Shown in pieces: positions 27,250 to 37,012 of a DNA stretch of 64,000 nucleotides (the stretch's first letter is position 1; the number at the start of each line of letters is the position of its first letter). Under the pieces are notes generated by a model. It worked only from the letters and a program-made list of their open reading frames with translations. It was not told the DNA's origin and searched no databases. The stretch is from contig JAOSJO010000023.1 of the NCBI GenBank assembly GCA_027494055.1, positions 248,001-312,000 of the forward strand. Reading direction: 5' to 3'. This stretch comes from Anaerolineae bacterium. Its GTDB lineage: Bacteria; Chloroflexota; Anaerolineae; Aggregatilineales; JAFGMM01. The position numbers and the translations under genes were made by a program.

Positions 27250-28194
27250 ATGTTACAGCCTTTGGTTGACCGCGCGCACCCCGTCTTCCTCAAGGACGCG
27301 CGCACACGCCCGCGCCGGACGCGCCTGGGCCGGCTTCGCGCAGGGCCGCTGCCCCCGCTGGCGACCATGCTCGCGATCCCCATCCTGCTGATCCTCCTCT
27401 ACGTGCTGCCTTTTGCCATCAGCGCGTACTATCCGGGCGGCTACCGGCCCGACCTCGAGACTATCGTGATTGTCCTGTACGATGGGCTGCTGGCGAGCGC
27501 CTTCGTCGGTGGGTGGGCCACCGGCCTGGTGAGCGCGGGCACGGCCGGCCCGATGGTCGCGAGCGAGTTCAGGGACAACACGTGGGACGTGCTCGCCACC
27601 ACCCCGCTGACCAACGCCGAGATCGTGCGGGCCAAGTTCGCCGCCGCGCTGTGGCGCATCCGTTACTGGCTGCTGGCCCAGGTCATCACGCGCGCGCTGC
27701 TCATCCTCGCGCAGTTCGTGCTGTACGCTGCGTACCGGCCCTATGGGTTGGCGAGCGCCACCCCGTTCGCCACGGCCCTCCTCGTGCTGAGCTGGCCCTT
27801 CCTGCTGATCCAGCCGCTGCTCACGGCGGCGGCGGGCGCGGCGCTGGGGATCATGTGCTCGGCGTGCGTGCACTCGCCGGCGCTGGGGCGCGCCCTGGCG
27901 GTGATCGCCCGCACGGTGACGTGGGCTTTATCGTGGGGCTTTGCCATCTATCTGTGGATCCAGACTGCGCTCGTTATCGGATACGAGGTCGGGTCAAGCT
28001 ATGGACCGCTCGTCAACCAGCTTCTGGGCACGGCCGGCCACATCTACATGAGCTATGCCTTTGGCGTGGGGCGGTTCGCCGGTGACGGAGTTTTCGTGCT
28101 GGCCGGCTACGGCGTCATCGCGGCGCTGGCGCTCGTCCCCGCGTGGCTCTGCCTGCGCCTGGCCGCCGTCGCGCTCGCCCGCCACCGCGTCTGA
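27250..28194 (+). CDS. Multi-pass membrane protein, ABC-2 permease-like
   Basis: A 314-residue protein starting MLQPLVDRAHPVFLKDARTR. At least six hydrophobic segments are visible, at about residues 36-56, 74-95, 136-160, 170-200, 212-240 and 280-305. EFRDNTWDVLATTPLTNAEI in the first cytoplasmic loop is the hallmark of ABC-2-type and gliding-type permeases (the region contacting the ATPase). No ATPase gene is adjacent, so the partner is unknown. The start was set at ATG 27250 because the frame upstream is composed of antisense-like sequence. Confidence 0.72.
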   Translation: MLQPLVDRAHPVFLKDARTRPRRTRLGRLRAGPLPPLATMLAIPILLILLYVLPFAISAYYPGGYRPDLETIVIVLYDGLLASAFVGGWATGLVSAGTAGPMVASEFRDNTWDVLATTPLTNAEIVRAKFAAALWRIRYWLLAQVITRALLILAQFVLYAAYRPYGLASATPFATALLVLSWPFLLIQPLLTAAAGAALGIMCSACVHSPALGRALAVIARTVTWALSWGFAIYLWIQTALVIGYEVGSSYGPLVNQLLGTAGHIYMSYAFGVGRFAGDGVFVLAGYGVIAALALVPAWLCLRLAAVALARHRV

Positions 28195-28243
28195 CGTGTT
28201 ATAATGCGCCCCCGGCGGCATAGCTTGCCAGGGAGCGCGTATT

Positions 28244-29269
28244 TTGCTCAGTCCGATCACCCCAACCGACGCCGATTGGGACGCCTTCGTCGAGGCGCAC
28301 CCTGACGCGCACGTCCTTCAGACCGCCGCCTGGGGCGCGCTCAAGGGCGCGTTCGGCTGGTCGGCGGGCCGCGTCGCGCTTGCAGACGGCGGCGGGCGCA
28401 TCGTGGCCGGCGCGCTCGTGCTCTACCGCGCGCTGCCGCTGCGCCTGGGGACCGTCGCCTACGTGCCGCGCGGGCCGCTGGTTGATTGGGACGACGCCGC
28501 GCAGCTCCGCGCCCTGATGGACGCCCTGGACCGTGCAGCGCGCCGGCGGCGGGCCGCGCTGCTCAAGCTCGAGCCGCCGCTGCCCGACACGCCCGCCAGC
28601 GCCGAGCGCCTGGCCGCGCTGGGCTTCCGCCCCAGCCCGCAGACTGTCCAGCCGCCGCGCACGATCATGATCGACATCACGCCTGACGAGGACGCCATCC
28701 TCGCGGCGATGAAGCAGAAGACGCGCTACAACATCCGCCTGAGCGCGCGCAAGGGCGTGACGGTGCGCGAAGCCACCCGCGCCGACCTGCCCGCCTTCCA
28801 CGCGCTCATGGGCGCGACCGGCGCGCGCAATGCGTTCGGAGTGCACACGTCCGACTACTACACGAAGGCGTTTGACCTCTTCGTGCCGGCGGGCCGCGCC
28901 GCCCTGCTGATGGCGGCGCACGAGGGCGACGACCTCGCCGCCGTGATGGTCTTCGCGCTGGGCAAGACGGCCTGGTACTTCTACGGCGGCTCGTCGGACG
29001 TGAAGCGCAACCTCATGCCCACCTACGCGCTCCAGTGGGCGGCCATCCGCTGGGCGCGGGCGCGGGGCTGCGCAGTGTACGATATGTGGGGCGTGCCCGA
29101 CGCGGACGAGGCCACGCTGGAGGCGCACTTCGCCGCCCGCAATGACGGCCTCTGGGGCGTGTACCGCACCAAGCGCGGCTACGGCGGGCAGGTGGTGCGC
29201 ACCGTCGGCGCGTGGGACCGCGCCTACAACCCGCTGCTGTACGCGGTGTATCGCCGGCTGGTGCGCTGA
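28244..29269 (+). CDS. FemAB-like peptidyltransferase (GNAT fold)
   Basis: A 341-residue protein of the Fem family with two GNAT-like modules. Recognisable parts are HVLQTAAWGALKGAFGWSA, GTVAYVPRGPLVDWDD, MKQKTRYNIRLSARKGVTV and TAWYFYGGSSDVKRNLMPTY followed by YDMWGVPDADEA and YRTKRGYGGQVVRTVGAWDR. These enzymes add amino acids from aminoacyl-tRNA to the lipid II stem peptide or act as related aminoacyltransferases. It starts at TTG 28244, 49 bases after the membrane gene. Proximity to a degenerate MurF-Alr protein is noteworthy but not proof of a joint role. Confidence 0.85.
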   Translation: MLSPITPTDADWDAFVEAHPDAHVLQTAAWGALKGAFGWSAGRVALADGGGRIVAGALVLYRALPLRLGTVAYVPRGPLVDWDDAAQLRALMDALDRAARRRRAALLKLEPPLPDTPASAERLAALGFRPSPQTVQPPRTIMIDITPDEDAILAAMKQKTRYNIRLSARKGVTVREATRADLPAFHALMGATGARNAFGVHTSDYYTKAFDLFVPAGRAALLMAAHEGDDLAAVMVFALGKTAWYFYGGSSDVKRNLMPTYALQWAAIRWARARGCAVYDMWGVPDADEATLEAHFAARNDGLWGVYRTKRGYGGQVVRTVGAWDRAYNPLLYAVYRRLVR

Positions 29270-29391
29270 GGGGCGCGACCTGGCTCCGCTTTCGCGCTGC
29301 GCGCCAGCTTTGAAAATTCGCCCCGCAACGGATAGAATTAGGAGCCGTCCGTTACCTGTTCCATTGCCCTTATCCCCCGAAGGAGGGCACA

Positions 29392-29929
29392 GTGTCTGAC
29401 ACCTACAAGATCATCGTGACCGGCCCTTTCAACTCCGGAAAGACCCAGTTCATCAAGACCATCTCCGACATCGACGTGGTAAGCACGGAGCGCCGCATCA
29501 CGACCGAGGACCGGGGCATCAAGGCCGAGACCACGGTCGCGATGGACTATGGCCGCGTCAAACTGGGTGACAAGACCATCCACATGAACGGCACGCCGGG
29601 GGCAGGTGCGCTTCGACTTCATGTGGGAAATCCTCGCCGCCGAGATGAACGGCTTCGTCGTTCTGGTTGACAGCACGGATCGCCCCTCCTTCCCCGAAGT
29701 CAACGAACTCGTGAAGATTTTCCAGAGCTTCCACACGGTGCCCTACCTTGTGGGCGCAAACAAGAGCGACCTGCCCAACGCCGCCTCCCTGGCTGAGATG
29801 CGACGCGGCGCCAACCTGGGCAGCGACATCACCCTGATGCCCTGCGTCGCCACGCAGAAGACCAGCGTGCGCCAGGTGCTGTTGCAGATCGTCGAGCTGA
29901 TCGACGCCGTGCGCCAGGATGCCGGCTGA
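29392..29929 (+). CDS. Small Ras-like GTPase (MglA/GTP-binding family), one frameshift
   Basis: The G1 loop VTGPFNSGKTQFIKTI is near the N-terminus; the switch region contains TEDRGIKAETTVAMDYGRV. The G3 motif MNGTPG leads, after a one-base shift near 29598, to QVRFDFMWEILAAEMNGFVV. G4 is VGANKSDLPN. The length of about 179 residues fits prokaryotic small GTPases of the GTPG-x-RF-x-FMW group, which often pair with Roadblock proteins. No Roadblock gene is next to it here. GTG 29392 follows AAGGAGG at a good distance. Confidence 0.84.
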
Positions 29930-30081
29930 CCGCAATGGGCGGGGAATCCACCCACCCGGATCCCGCGCGCACGCCGCAATGACGCCCACGCCACCGCACC
30001 GAGACGACCTCGGTGCGGCGACTTTATGGCCGCCGCGCGCCGGCTGTGAGGCGATCCTGTGAGGCAAATGGAGGCAGACTC

Positions 30082-30891
30082 ATGGCTCTGACCGACACAC
30101 AGACCGAACACATCGACATCCCGTACCCGGACGCCGAAGCCCTCGCGCTGGAGATTGCGATGGGCGCGTCGGGCGATGTGCGCGTCGGCGGCGGGGCGGC
30201 CGGCGCGTTTGTCAGCGGCGCGGTCGAATACAACGTCGCCGAATGGAAGCCCAGGGTCGAGCAACGCGGCGGCAGCGTGCGCGTCGTGCAATCCCCCAGC
30301 GTCGATAACGTCGGGCTGGACTTCACCAACACGGTAAACAACTGGGACCTCCGCCTGGGCAATGCGAAGCCCTTCAGCCTGAGAATCCGCGTCGGGGCCA
30401 ACAAGGGCCGCTGGGACCTGGGCGGCCTGCCGCTCACGGAGCTGCGCATCGAGACCGGCGCGAGCCAGAACGACTTCACGTTCGACGCCCCCAACCCCGA
30501 AACCATGACGCGCCTCGAACTGCTGGTCGGGGCCGCCGCCGTGGAACTGGACGGCCTGCTCAACGCCGGCCTCCAGCGCATGGATGTCAAGGGCGGCGCG
30601 GGCCACGTGGCGCTGCGCTTCACCGGTGAGGCGCTCCGGCACGATGCCCGCGTCAGAATCGAAGGCGGCGTGGGCCACTTCGCCATCGTCGTGGACGAGA
30701 ACGTCCCGGCGCGCATCAAGTCAACCGGGCTGAGCGCCGTCGTCGCTGAGGGCGGCTTCGAGCGCACAAGCGGGCTGCCATTCATCTCCGGGACCTTTGT
30801 CAACCCGGCGTACCAGGCTGGTGCAGAAGGCCCGCACCTGGAGTTCGACGTGGTCATCGGCGTGGGCGCGGTCACGCTGGATTCGCGCTAG
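30082..30891 (+). CDS. Beta-rich toastrack/LiaF-type protein
   Basis: A 269-residue cytoplasmic protein without transmembrane segments. It is made of repeated strands with LxxGxGxxxLxL character such as LEIAMGASGDVRVGGGAAGA, LRIRVGANKGRWDLGG and LLVGAAAVELDGLLNAGLQR, and it ends LEFDVVIGVGAVTLDSR. This pattern matches the DUF4097/LiaF C-terminal toastrack fold used in envelope-stress sensing. GGAGG lies 8 bases before ATG 30082. It follows the GTPase by 150 bases on the same strand. Confidence 0.65.
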   Translation: MALTDTQTEHIDIPYPDAEALALEIAMGASGDVRVGGGAAGAFVSGAVEYNVAEWKPRVEQRGGSVRVVQSPSVDNVGLDFTNTVNNWDLRLGNAKPFSLRIRVGANKGRWDLGGLPLTELRIETGASQNDFTFDAPNPETMTRLELLVGAAAVELDGLLNAGLQRMDVKGGAGHVALRFTGEALRHDARVRIEGGVGHFAIVVDENVPARIKSTGLSAVVAEGGFERTSGLPFISGTFVNPAYQAGAEGPHLEFDVVIGVGAVTLDSR

Positions 30892-30925
30892 CGCCCTGAT
30901 CGGCGGCGCAGCCGGAGACGCCGGG

Positions 30926-32253
30926 ATGCGAATGCGTTTGTGCACGCGCGCGCTGCTGCTGGCAAAGGCCGCGAGCTACGTCGCGGCGCTGCTGGCCGCG
31001 CTCCTCGTCACCCCTCTGCGCCCGCTCGGCGGCTGGGCGGTCGTGCTGATGTGGGGCAAAGTCGCCGCCGGCGCGCTCGCGCCGTTCCTGGTGATCGGTG
31101 GGTCGCTCGGCGCGATCATCAGCCTGCTCCGCCGCGACTTCCGCGCCGCGCTTGCCGGCCTGGCCGGCGCAGCCGCCGCCGCGCGCCACATCCGACGCCT
31201 CGCCGCGCCCCACGCTCACTTCGACGGCGCTTTCGGCCCTGGCTGGCGCGACCGCATCCCCCCGGCGCTGGCCGCGCGCATGTTGATGTACCGCTGGCCC
31301 TGGCAGCTCGGCCTGCTGCCGCCCCGCGCGCCCTATCAGGCGCACATCAGCTACGCGATGTGGCCCAAGACGGCGGAGAACCGGTACTGCGACGTGCGCC
31401 TGCCGCCCGACGATGCGCCGCGCACCGGCCTCGGCGTCATCTACCTGCACGGGGGCGGCTGGCACTACGGCGACAAGGCGCTGGGGACGCGTCCCTTCTT
31501 CAAACACCTGGCCGGGCAGGGCCACGTCATCATGGACGTGGCGTACACCCTCGCGCCGAAGACCGATCTCTGCGGCATGGTCGCCGACGTGAAGCGCGCC
31601 ATCGCCTGGATGAAGACCAACGCGGCGGCTCTCGGCGTTGACCCGGCGCGGGTCGTGCTCATGGGCGCGTCGGCAGGCGCGCACCTTGCGCTGCTGGCCG
31701 CCTACACGCCCAACGACCCGGCCTTCCAGCCCGCAGACGTGACGATGGACACCTCGGTGCGGGCGGTCGTCGCCTTCTACCCGCCGGTGGACATCGCCGC
31801 GCTCTACCGCGACTTGCGAGGCGCGCGCCGGCGGCTTCCTGACGGGGAAGACGACCACGGCGAAGCTGGCAATCGCCACACTGGAGCCGATCCTCTACAC
31901 GGCGCGGATGCTGCCGCCCTACGGGCGGTACGTGCCGCGCCAGCAGTTGACTGTCGGCCTGACCGGCGGCACGCCCGACACCGCCCCGGAAGCCTACAAC
32001 GTCGCCCTCGCCGCTGACGCACGTCGGGCCGCACTGCCCGCCCACGCTGCTGCTCCACGGGGCCGACGATAGCTTTATCGCGCCAGACCACTCCCGCCGC
32101 CTGCACGCGGCGCTGCGCGCCGCCGGCGTGACATCGGTCGCCGTCGAGTACCCCGGCGCGGAGCACGCCTTCGACCGCCTCCTGGCGCGCTGGTCGCCGG
32201 CCGCGCTGGCCGCCATCTACGATGTCGAGCGTTTCCTGGCGTTGATGCGATGA
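30926..32253 (+). CDS. Membrane-anchored alpha/beta-hydrolase (esterase), two frameshifts
   Basis: The N-terminus holds two hydrophobic segments (about residues 8-30 and 38-66) before a hydrolase domain. Catalytic features: oxyanion motif VIYLHGGGWHYGDK, nucleophile VVLMGASAGAHLAL, Asp in LLLHGADDSFIAPDH and His in YPGAEHAFDRLL. Frames must be joined near 31815 and 32015. Total of about 441 residues. The HGGG and GxSxG motifs place it among carboxylesterase/BD-FAE-like enzymes of the hormone-sensitive-lipase side. It overlaps the HEAT gene by ATGA at 32250. Confidence 0.82.
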
Positions 32254-32837
32254 GGCGTGGGGGGCTGCGCATCACTGCCGGCGGCCGGCGGCGCGTGCTC
32301 TGGGCCGGCGCGATTGTGGCGGCGCTGGCGCTCCTTGCCGGCGCGGCGCTCGCGTACGCGCTGGGCACGGCGGAGGGGCTGCGCTGGTGCGTAATGCACG
32401 CGCCCCATCGCTACCTCCGGAGGCGTGCGAGTGGCGGCTCCCGCGCGAAGACGTGCGCACGGCGGACGCCCTGATCGTCGCCCTCGGCGACGCGGACAAG
32501 GACGTGCGCTATAGCGCTGCGGTGCGCCTGCGCAACTTCCCCGACCACCCGGACGTCGTCCCGGCGCTGCTCGCGCGCTGGAAGACCCCGACCCCTGGTA
32601 CAGAGCGGGGCCGTCTGGTCGCTGGGCGCGATCCGCGACCGGGCCGCCTACGAGCCAATCCTCGCCCTGGCGGACCACCCCGACCCGGTAGTGCGCGCGG
32701 CGGTCGCCTCGGTGCTCGGCAACTACCCCGACCGGCGGGGCATCCCGGCGCTGGGCCGCCTCGTCCACGACGCCGACCCTGACGTGCGCCAGCGCGCGGC
32801 GGCCTCGCTGGAGGTGTTGGCGCGCCTCCCAGAGTGA
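32250..32837 (+). CDS. Membrane-anchored HEAT-repeat protein, two frameshifts
   Basis: Overlapping the esterase stop by ATGA, it starts MRRGGLRITAGGRRRVLWAG followed by a hydrophobic anchor. After a shift near 32420 comes the first HEAT unit TADALIVALGDADKDVRYSA; after another near 32600 comes EPILALADHPDPVVRAAVAS, and LGRLVHDADPDVRQRAAASL ends the protein. The joined product has about 195 residues with three or four PBS-lyase-type HEAT repeats. These usually mediate protein contacts; coupling to the esterase suggests a partner in the same envelope process. Confidence 0.72.
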
Positions 32838-32915
32838 TGCGGCGCCTCCCGGAGTGACGCGGCGTCCCCAGGCCGCCGCGCCCGCGATACCACAGTGAGC
32901 GCCCTCTTATCCCAT

Positions 32916-32945
32916 TCTGATACATCTCCCACGTTTCTCTGATAC
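32916..32945 (+). promoter_or_regulatory. TCTGATAC direct repeats upstream of dnaK
   Basis: TCTGATAC occurs at 32916-32923 and 32938-32945, 22 bases apart (two helical turns), just before a TACACT -10-like hexamer at 32954-32959. This could be an operator for dnaK. No CIRCE inverted repeat is visible. Low confidence. Confidence 0.3.
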
Positions 32946-33013
32946 GACTGGGCTACACTGTCCACAGTTAGACATAATCAGAAGCCGAAATGCAACGGTT
33001 GGGAGGTTGTTTC

Positions 33014-34920
33014 ATGGGTAAGATTGTGGGCATCGACCTCGGCACCACCAACTCCGTGATCGCGGTCATGGAGGGTGGCGAGCCGAAGGTGATCACGAAT
33101 GCAGAAGGCGGACGGCTGACGCCCTCCGTTGTGGCGTTTACCAAGACGGGCGAGCGGCTTGTCGGACAGACGGCCAAGCGGCAGGCCGTGGTTAACCCCG
33201 AAAACACGGTTTTCTCGATCAAGCGCTTCATGGGCCGCCGCTACGACGAGGTTATGGACGAGAAAGTCCCCTACGACACGCGCGAAGGCGAGCGCGGCGA
33301 ACTCATGGTGCACATCCCGGTCAACGGGCGCGCCTACACGCCGCAGGAAATCAGCGCGATGATCCTCGGCAAGCTGAAGCGCGACGCCGAAGCATACCTC
33401 GGCGAGCCGGTGACGCAGGCCGTCATCACGGTGCCGGCCTACTTCAACGACAGCCAGCGCCAGGCCACCAAGGACGCCGGCAAGATCGCCGGCCTGGAAG
33501 TGCTGCGCATCATCAACGAGCCGACGGCGGCGTCGCTGGCCTACGGCCTGGACAAGGCCGAGACCGAGACCATCCTGGTCTTCGACCTCGGCGGCGGCAC
33601 GTTCGACGTGAGCATCCTTGAGGTGGGTGACGGCGTCGTGGAGGTGAAATCGACAAGCGGCGACACACACCTGGGCGGCGATGACTGGGATGAGGTGATC
33701 GTCAACTGGATCGCCGACGAGTTCAAGAAGGAAAACGGCATCGACCTGCGCAAGGACCGGCAGGCGCTCCAGCGCTGAAGGAAGCGGCGGAGAAGGCGAA
33801 GATCGAGCTTTCGACCACAACGCAGACGGAAATCAACCTGCCGTTCATCACGGCGGACAGCGCCGGCCCGAAGCACCTGCAGATGACGCTGACGCGCGCG
33901 AAATTCGAGCAGCTCAGCGAGGCGCTGATGGAGCGAGTCCGCGCGCCGTTCGAGCAGGCGCTCGAAGACGCCGGCCTCAAGGCCAGCGACATCAACGAAG
34001 TGGTGCTGGTCGGCGGCGCGACGCGCATGCCGATGGTGCAGGAGCTGGTGCGCAAGCTGACCAACGGCAAGGAGCCGAACAAGAGCGTCAACCCTGACGA
34101 GGTCGTGGCGGTTGGCGCGGCGCTCCAGGCGGGCGTGCTCGGCGGCGAGGTGAGCGACGTGCTCCTGCTCGATGTGACCCCGCTCACGCTGGGCATCGAG
34201 ACGATGGGCGGCGTGATGACCCCGCTCATCGAGCGCAACACGACGATCCCGGTGCGCAAGAGCCAGGTCTTCTCCACCGCCGAAGACGGCCAGACCGCCG
34301 TAGACGTGCACATCCTCCAGGGCGAGCGCCCGATGGCCGCCGACAACATCAGCCTGGGCCAGTTCCGGCTGGAGGGCATCCCTGCCGCGCCGCGTGGTGT
34401 GCCGCAGATCGAGGTGACCTTCGACATCGACGCGAACGGCATCCTCAACGTCACCGCGAAGGACAACGCCACCGGCAAAGAGCAGAAGGTCACGGTGACG
34501 GCGAGCACCAACCTGGACCAGGGCGACATCGACCGGCTGGTGCGCGAAGCGGAGCAGAACCGCACGGCAGACGAGCGCCGGCGCAGGCTGGCCGAAGCGC
34601 GCAACGAGGCCGACACGCTGATCTACCAGGCGGAGAAGGCGCTGCGCGACCTGGGCGACCAGGTCCCCGCCAGCGACCGCGCCGCCATCGAGACGCAGGT
34701 CCAGAACCTGCGCGAGGCGATCAAGGGCGACGACCTCGACCGCATCAACCGCGCGGCGGAGGAGCTGCGCAACGCGAGCTACGCGCTCGGCCAGCAGATG
34801 TACGCCAGCCAGTCCGCCGCGGGCGGCGCGACCGGCCCGACGGGCAACGGCCAGAGCGACACTCAGACCGATGCAACCGGCGAGGGCGACGTGATCGAGG
34901 GCGAGTTCGAAGAGATGTAA
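33014..34920 (+). CDS. dnaK: Molecular chaperone DnaK, one frameshift
   Basis: Hsp70 chaperone with ATPase and substrate-binding domains. Signatures: [52 protein letters not shown], and substrate-domain [17 protein letters not shown]. The C-terminal lid ends with the acidic tail [12 protein letters not shown]. At about 33772 one base is missing so that QALQR is followed by a stop; the next frame continues as [20 protein letters not shown]. Joined length is about 636 residues, normal for DnaK. ATG 33014 follows GGGAGG. No grpE or dnaJ is next to it; hsp20 lies 3 kb downstream beyond an inserted defence gene. Confidence 0.95.
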
Positions 34921-34943
34921 TTCTATTACCAACTACAAAAAAG

Positions 34944-34974
34944 AGGGCAGGCTTCAACTAACCTGCCCTTTTCG
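34944..34974 (+). terminator. Rho-independent terminator after dnaK
   Basis: AGGGCAGG (34944-34951) pairs with CCTGCCCT (34962-34969), loop of ten bases, followed by a T-rich tract. It isolates dnaK from the DUF262 gene. Confidence 0.85.
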
Positions 34975-35062
34975 TTTTTTCGTTACTAATTAAGCCTTGC
35001 CCATGCGCATAATAAGTGTATAATCTTCTTATGGCAAAGAATATTCAATATCGGAGAGATCC

Positions 35063-35877
35063 ATGAATACTACTTCCAAGATTGAGTCCCATGATCTCAC
35101 TGTGGATAAGGTGTTCAGTGATTTCTACACCGTTCCAAACTACCAACGAGAATTCGTTTGGCAGCCTGAGAATGTGGAGAAGCTTCTTGAGGATGTATTC
35201 AACGAATTCTATCGAGATGAGGACGAGGAGCCTAGTAGTAGTCAAGAGTATTTTATCGGAAGTATAGTTGTTTGTCCGTATCATGACGGAACATTCGAGC
35301 TAATTGATGGTCAGCAGCGGCTTACGACGATTTTTCTCCTATTATGTGCAATTCGCGATGCTCTCCAGCAGGAAAGTTCATCCCCGCCTGATACCCTTCG
35401 GCGGTACATCACCGATACCAGCATGGATCCGAGAACAGGGGATGATGTCAATCGTTATCGTATCGTCTTGCAGTATGAAGACAGCCGCAATGTCTTGGAG
35501 CAAATCGGCGGCAATGCCCGAATCGACACAATTCCTCAAGATACTGGATCTACGCGGAATATAATCGCTGCATATGAGACTGCGAAGGGATTTCTCGCAG
35601 AGCGGTTTGACAAAGATCCAAAGCAGATCAAAAGCTTCCTTGCTAAATTCACATCGCGCGTCAAGCTAATCCGCATTGAGACACCGAACCGCGCATATGC
35701 CCTGAAAATCTTCGGAAACCATCAATGATCGAGGCGTTGGCCTCACACCAATGGATCTCTTGAAGAATCTGCTTTTTATTGAAGTGCAGCCAGCGGAACA
35801 CTCCTCTCTCAAAAGCCGATGGCGCGAGTTGATAGATACACTTGACCATTGTAGAGAAAAGCCCCTGCGTTTTCTTA
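35063..35877 (+). pseudogene. DUF262-HNH (GmrSD-like) protein, 5' part, cut by IS630
   Basis: The N-terminal DUF262 domain is clear: VDKVFSDFYTVPNYQREFVW, then EYFIGSIVVCP and FELIDGQQRLTTIFLLLCAI, the nucleotide-binding signature of GmrS/DndB-like domains. It is intact to about 35725, needs one shift (ending KIFGNHQ, then NDRGVGLTPMDLL), and stops at the IS copy at PLRFL. Proteins with DUF262 plus DUF1524 form modification-dependent (type IV) restriction or Abi-type defence. The DNA is AT-rich compared with dnaK and hsp20 on either side, suggesting horizontal gain. The remaining part lies at 37013-38003. Confidence 0.85.
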
Positions 35878-37012
35878 TGGTCAAATGAATTCAGATACAT
35901 AGAATGAGCGGCAGATACTTGTCGATCCAGTCGAAATGAAAGCGCGTGTTTTCCAGATACGATTGAAACGCGCGACGCAAGTGGCTCAGATGCGGATAGT
36001 CGCGTAAATGACCGACGGCATCGCGCGTCTGCTTCCAGACATGCTCCTGCGGGTTCAAATCAGGGCAACCGGGCGGGAAGTAGATCAGGTCGAGGCGCGG
36101 ATGCGCTTCGATAAAGCGGCGCGCCTTGCCCTTGTGCCAGGACGCGCGATCCAGCAGCAGCAAAATCGCGCGTCCAGGGAAGCAGCGCATCACATGGTTC
36201 AAGAAATGAATGGTGTTCTCACCATCCAGCTTAGGCAACGACAGGGCGACTTCGCGCCCGCCAATCACGTCGAGCGCGCCATAGAAATGGAGCATGTCGC
36301 GCTGCGGCGTAATCTGGACAACCGGGGTTTCACCGCGCGGGGCCCATGCCCGCGTGAGAGTGGCCTGCAGATAGGCGCTCATCTGGTCCAGCGCCAGAAT
36401 GATCCCCTCGGGATGAGCTTGGCGAAAATCGGTCACTTTTTTTCTAACTCAGCTTCGAACTCGGCCACCTCGGCCTCACTGGGACGCGATTTGTACACCT
36501 GCTCGGCCCGGTGATAGCTGAACCCGCAACGCTTGAACAGGTTGCGATAGGAACCAGCATCTTGATAGGTCACGTCGTACCACTGCTCAACTCCGATCAT
36601 CAGGTCGCTGACCGTCCAAAAGCGTCCTTCACTCACGCGCACCTCGGCCGGCAGCAGTTGATCTGGATGATACTCATGCAGTCGGGTGCGCAGGTCGGCT
36701 TGTTGTTCGCTTGTCAGTTTACTCGCGTTCTGCGTGCTCCAGTTCGAGCGCAACGCAGACAAACCGGCTTGCTGGTACTTCTGCACCCATTCCCGAATGC
36801 TGCTCTCGCCGCAGTTGTGAATGTCCATGATTTGCTTCATGGACATCCCGGTGCCATACAACCGCACCGCTTGCAGCCGCTTCAGTTCGTGGACATCGCG
36901 GGTTCTTTTGTTCCGCCTGTCGAAACGGCTCGATTTCTTGGTCGTTGAGTTGAAAGTGTCGTTTAGCCATACCATAAGTTTAGCATCATCCGGATTTGTT
37001 TTCATTTATCCA
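35878..37012 (-). mobile_element. IS630-type element, copy 2, inserted in the DUF262 gene
   Basis: 1135 bases, with transposase on the minus strand. Ends: TGGTCAAATGAATTC at 35878 and the complementary TCATTTATCCA at 37012, which are imperfect inverted repeats. TTA flanks both sides (35875-35877 and 37013-37015). Removing the element and one TTA restores the DUF262 frame as PLRFLRYFILANYQ, confirming boundaries and a three-base duplication. Confidence 0.9.
35891..37005 (-). CDS. IS630 family transposase, two frames with slippery A7G
   Basis: The first frame (37005-36433) starts MKTNPDDAKLMVWLNDTFNS and has a helix-turn-helix, YGTGMSMKQIMDIHNCGESS. It ends EAELEKK. The second frame (36436-35891) continues with TDFRQAHPEGIILALDQMSA, where Asp is the first catalytic residue, then ILLLLDRASWHKG (second Asp) and NPQEHVWKQT (Glu). 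The junction is A-AAA-AAG followed by TGA, a classic minus-one slippery site, so a fused transposase of about 370 residues can be made by programmed frameshifting. This copy is the better-preserved one and could be active. Confidence 0.86.

Noticed and set aside
32838..33013. CIRCE or HrcA operator before dnaK
   Set aside because: No TTAGCACTC-N9-GAGTGCTAA-like inverted repeat is present.
21353..37012. Composite transposon formed by the two IS630 copies
   Set aside because: Each copy has its own different three-base target duplication and the copies differ in decay, so they inserted independently.
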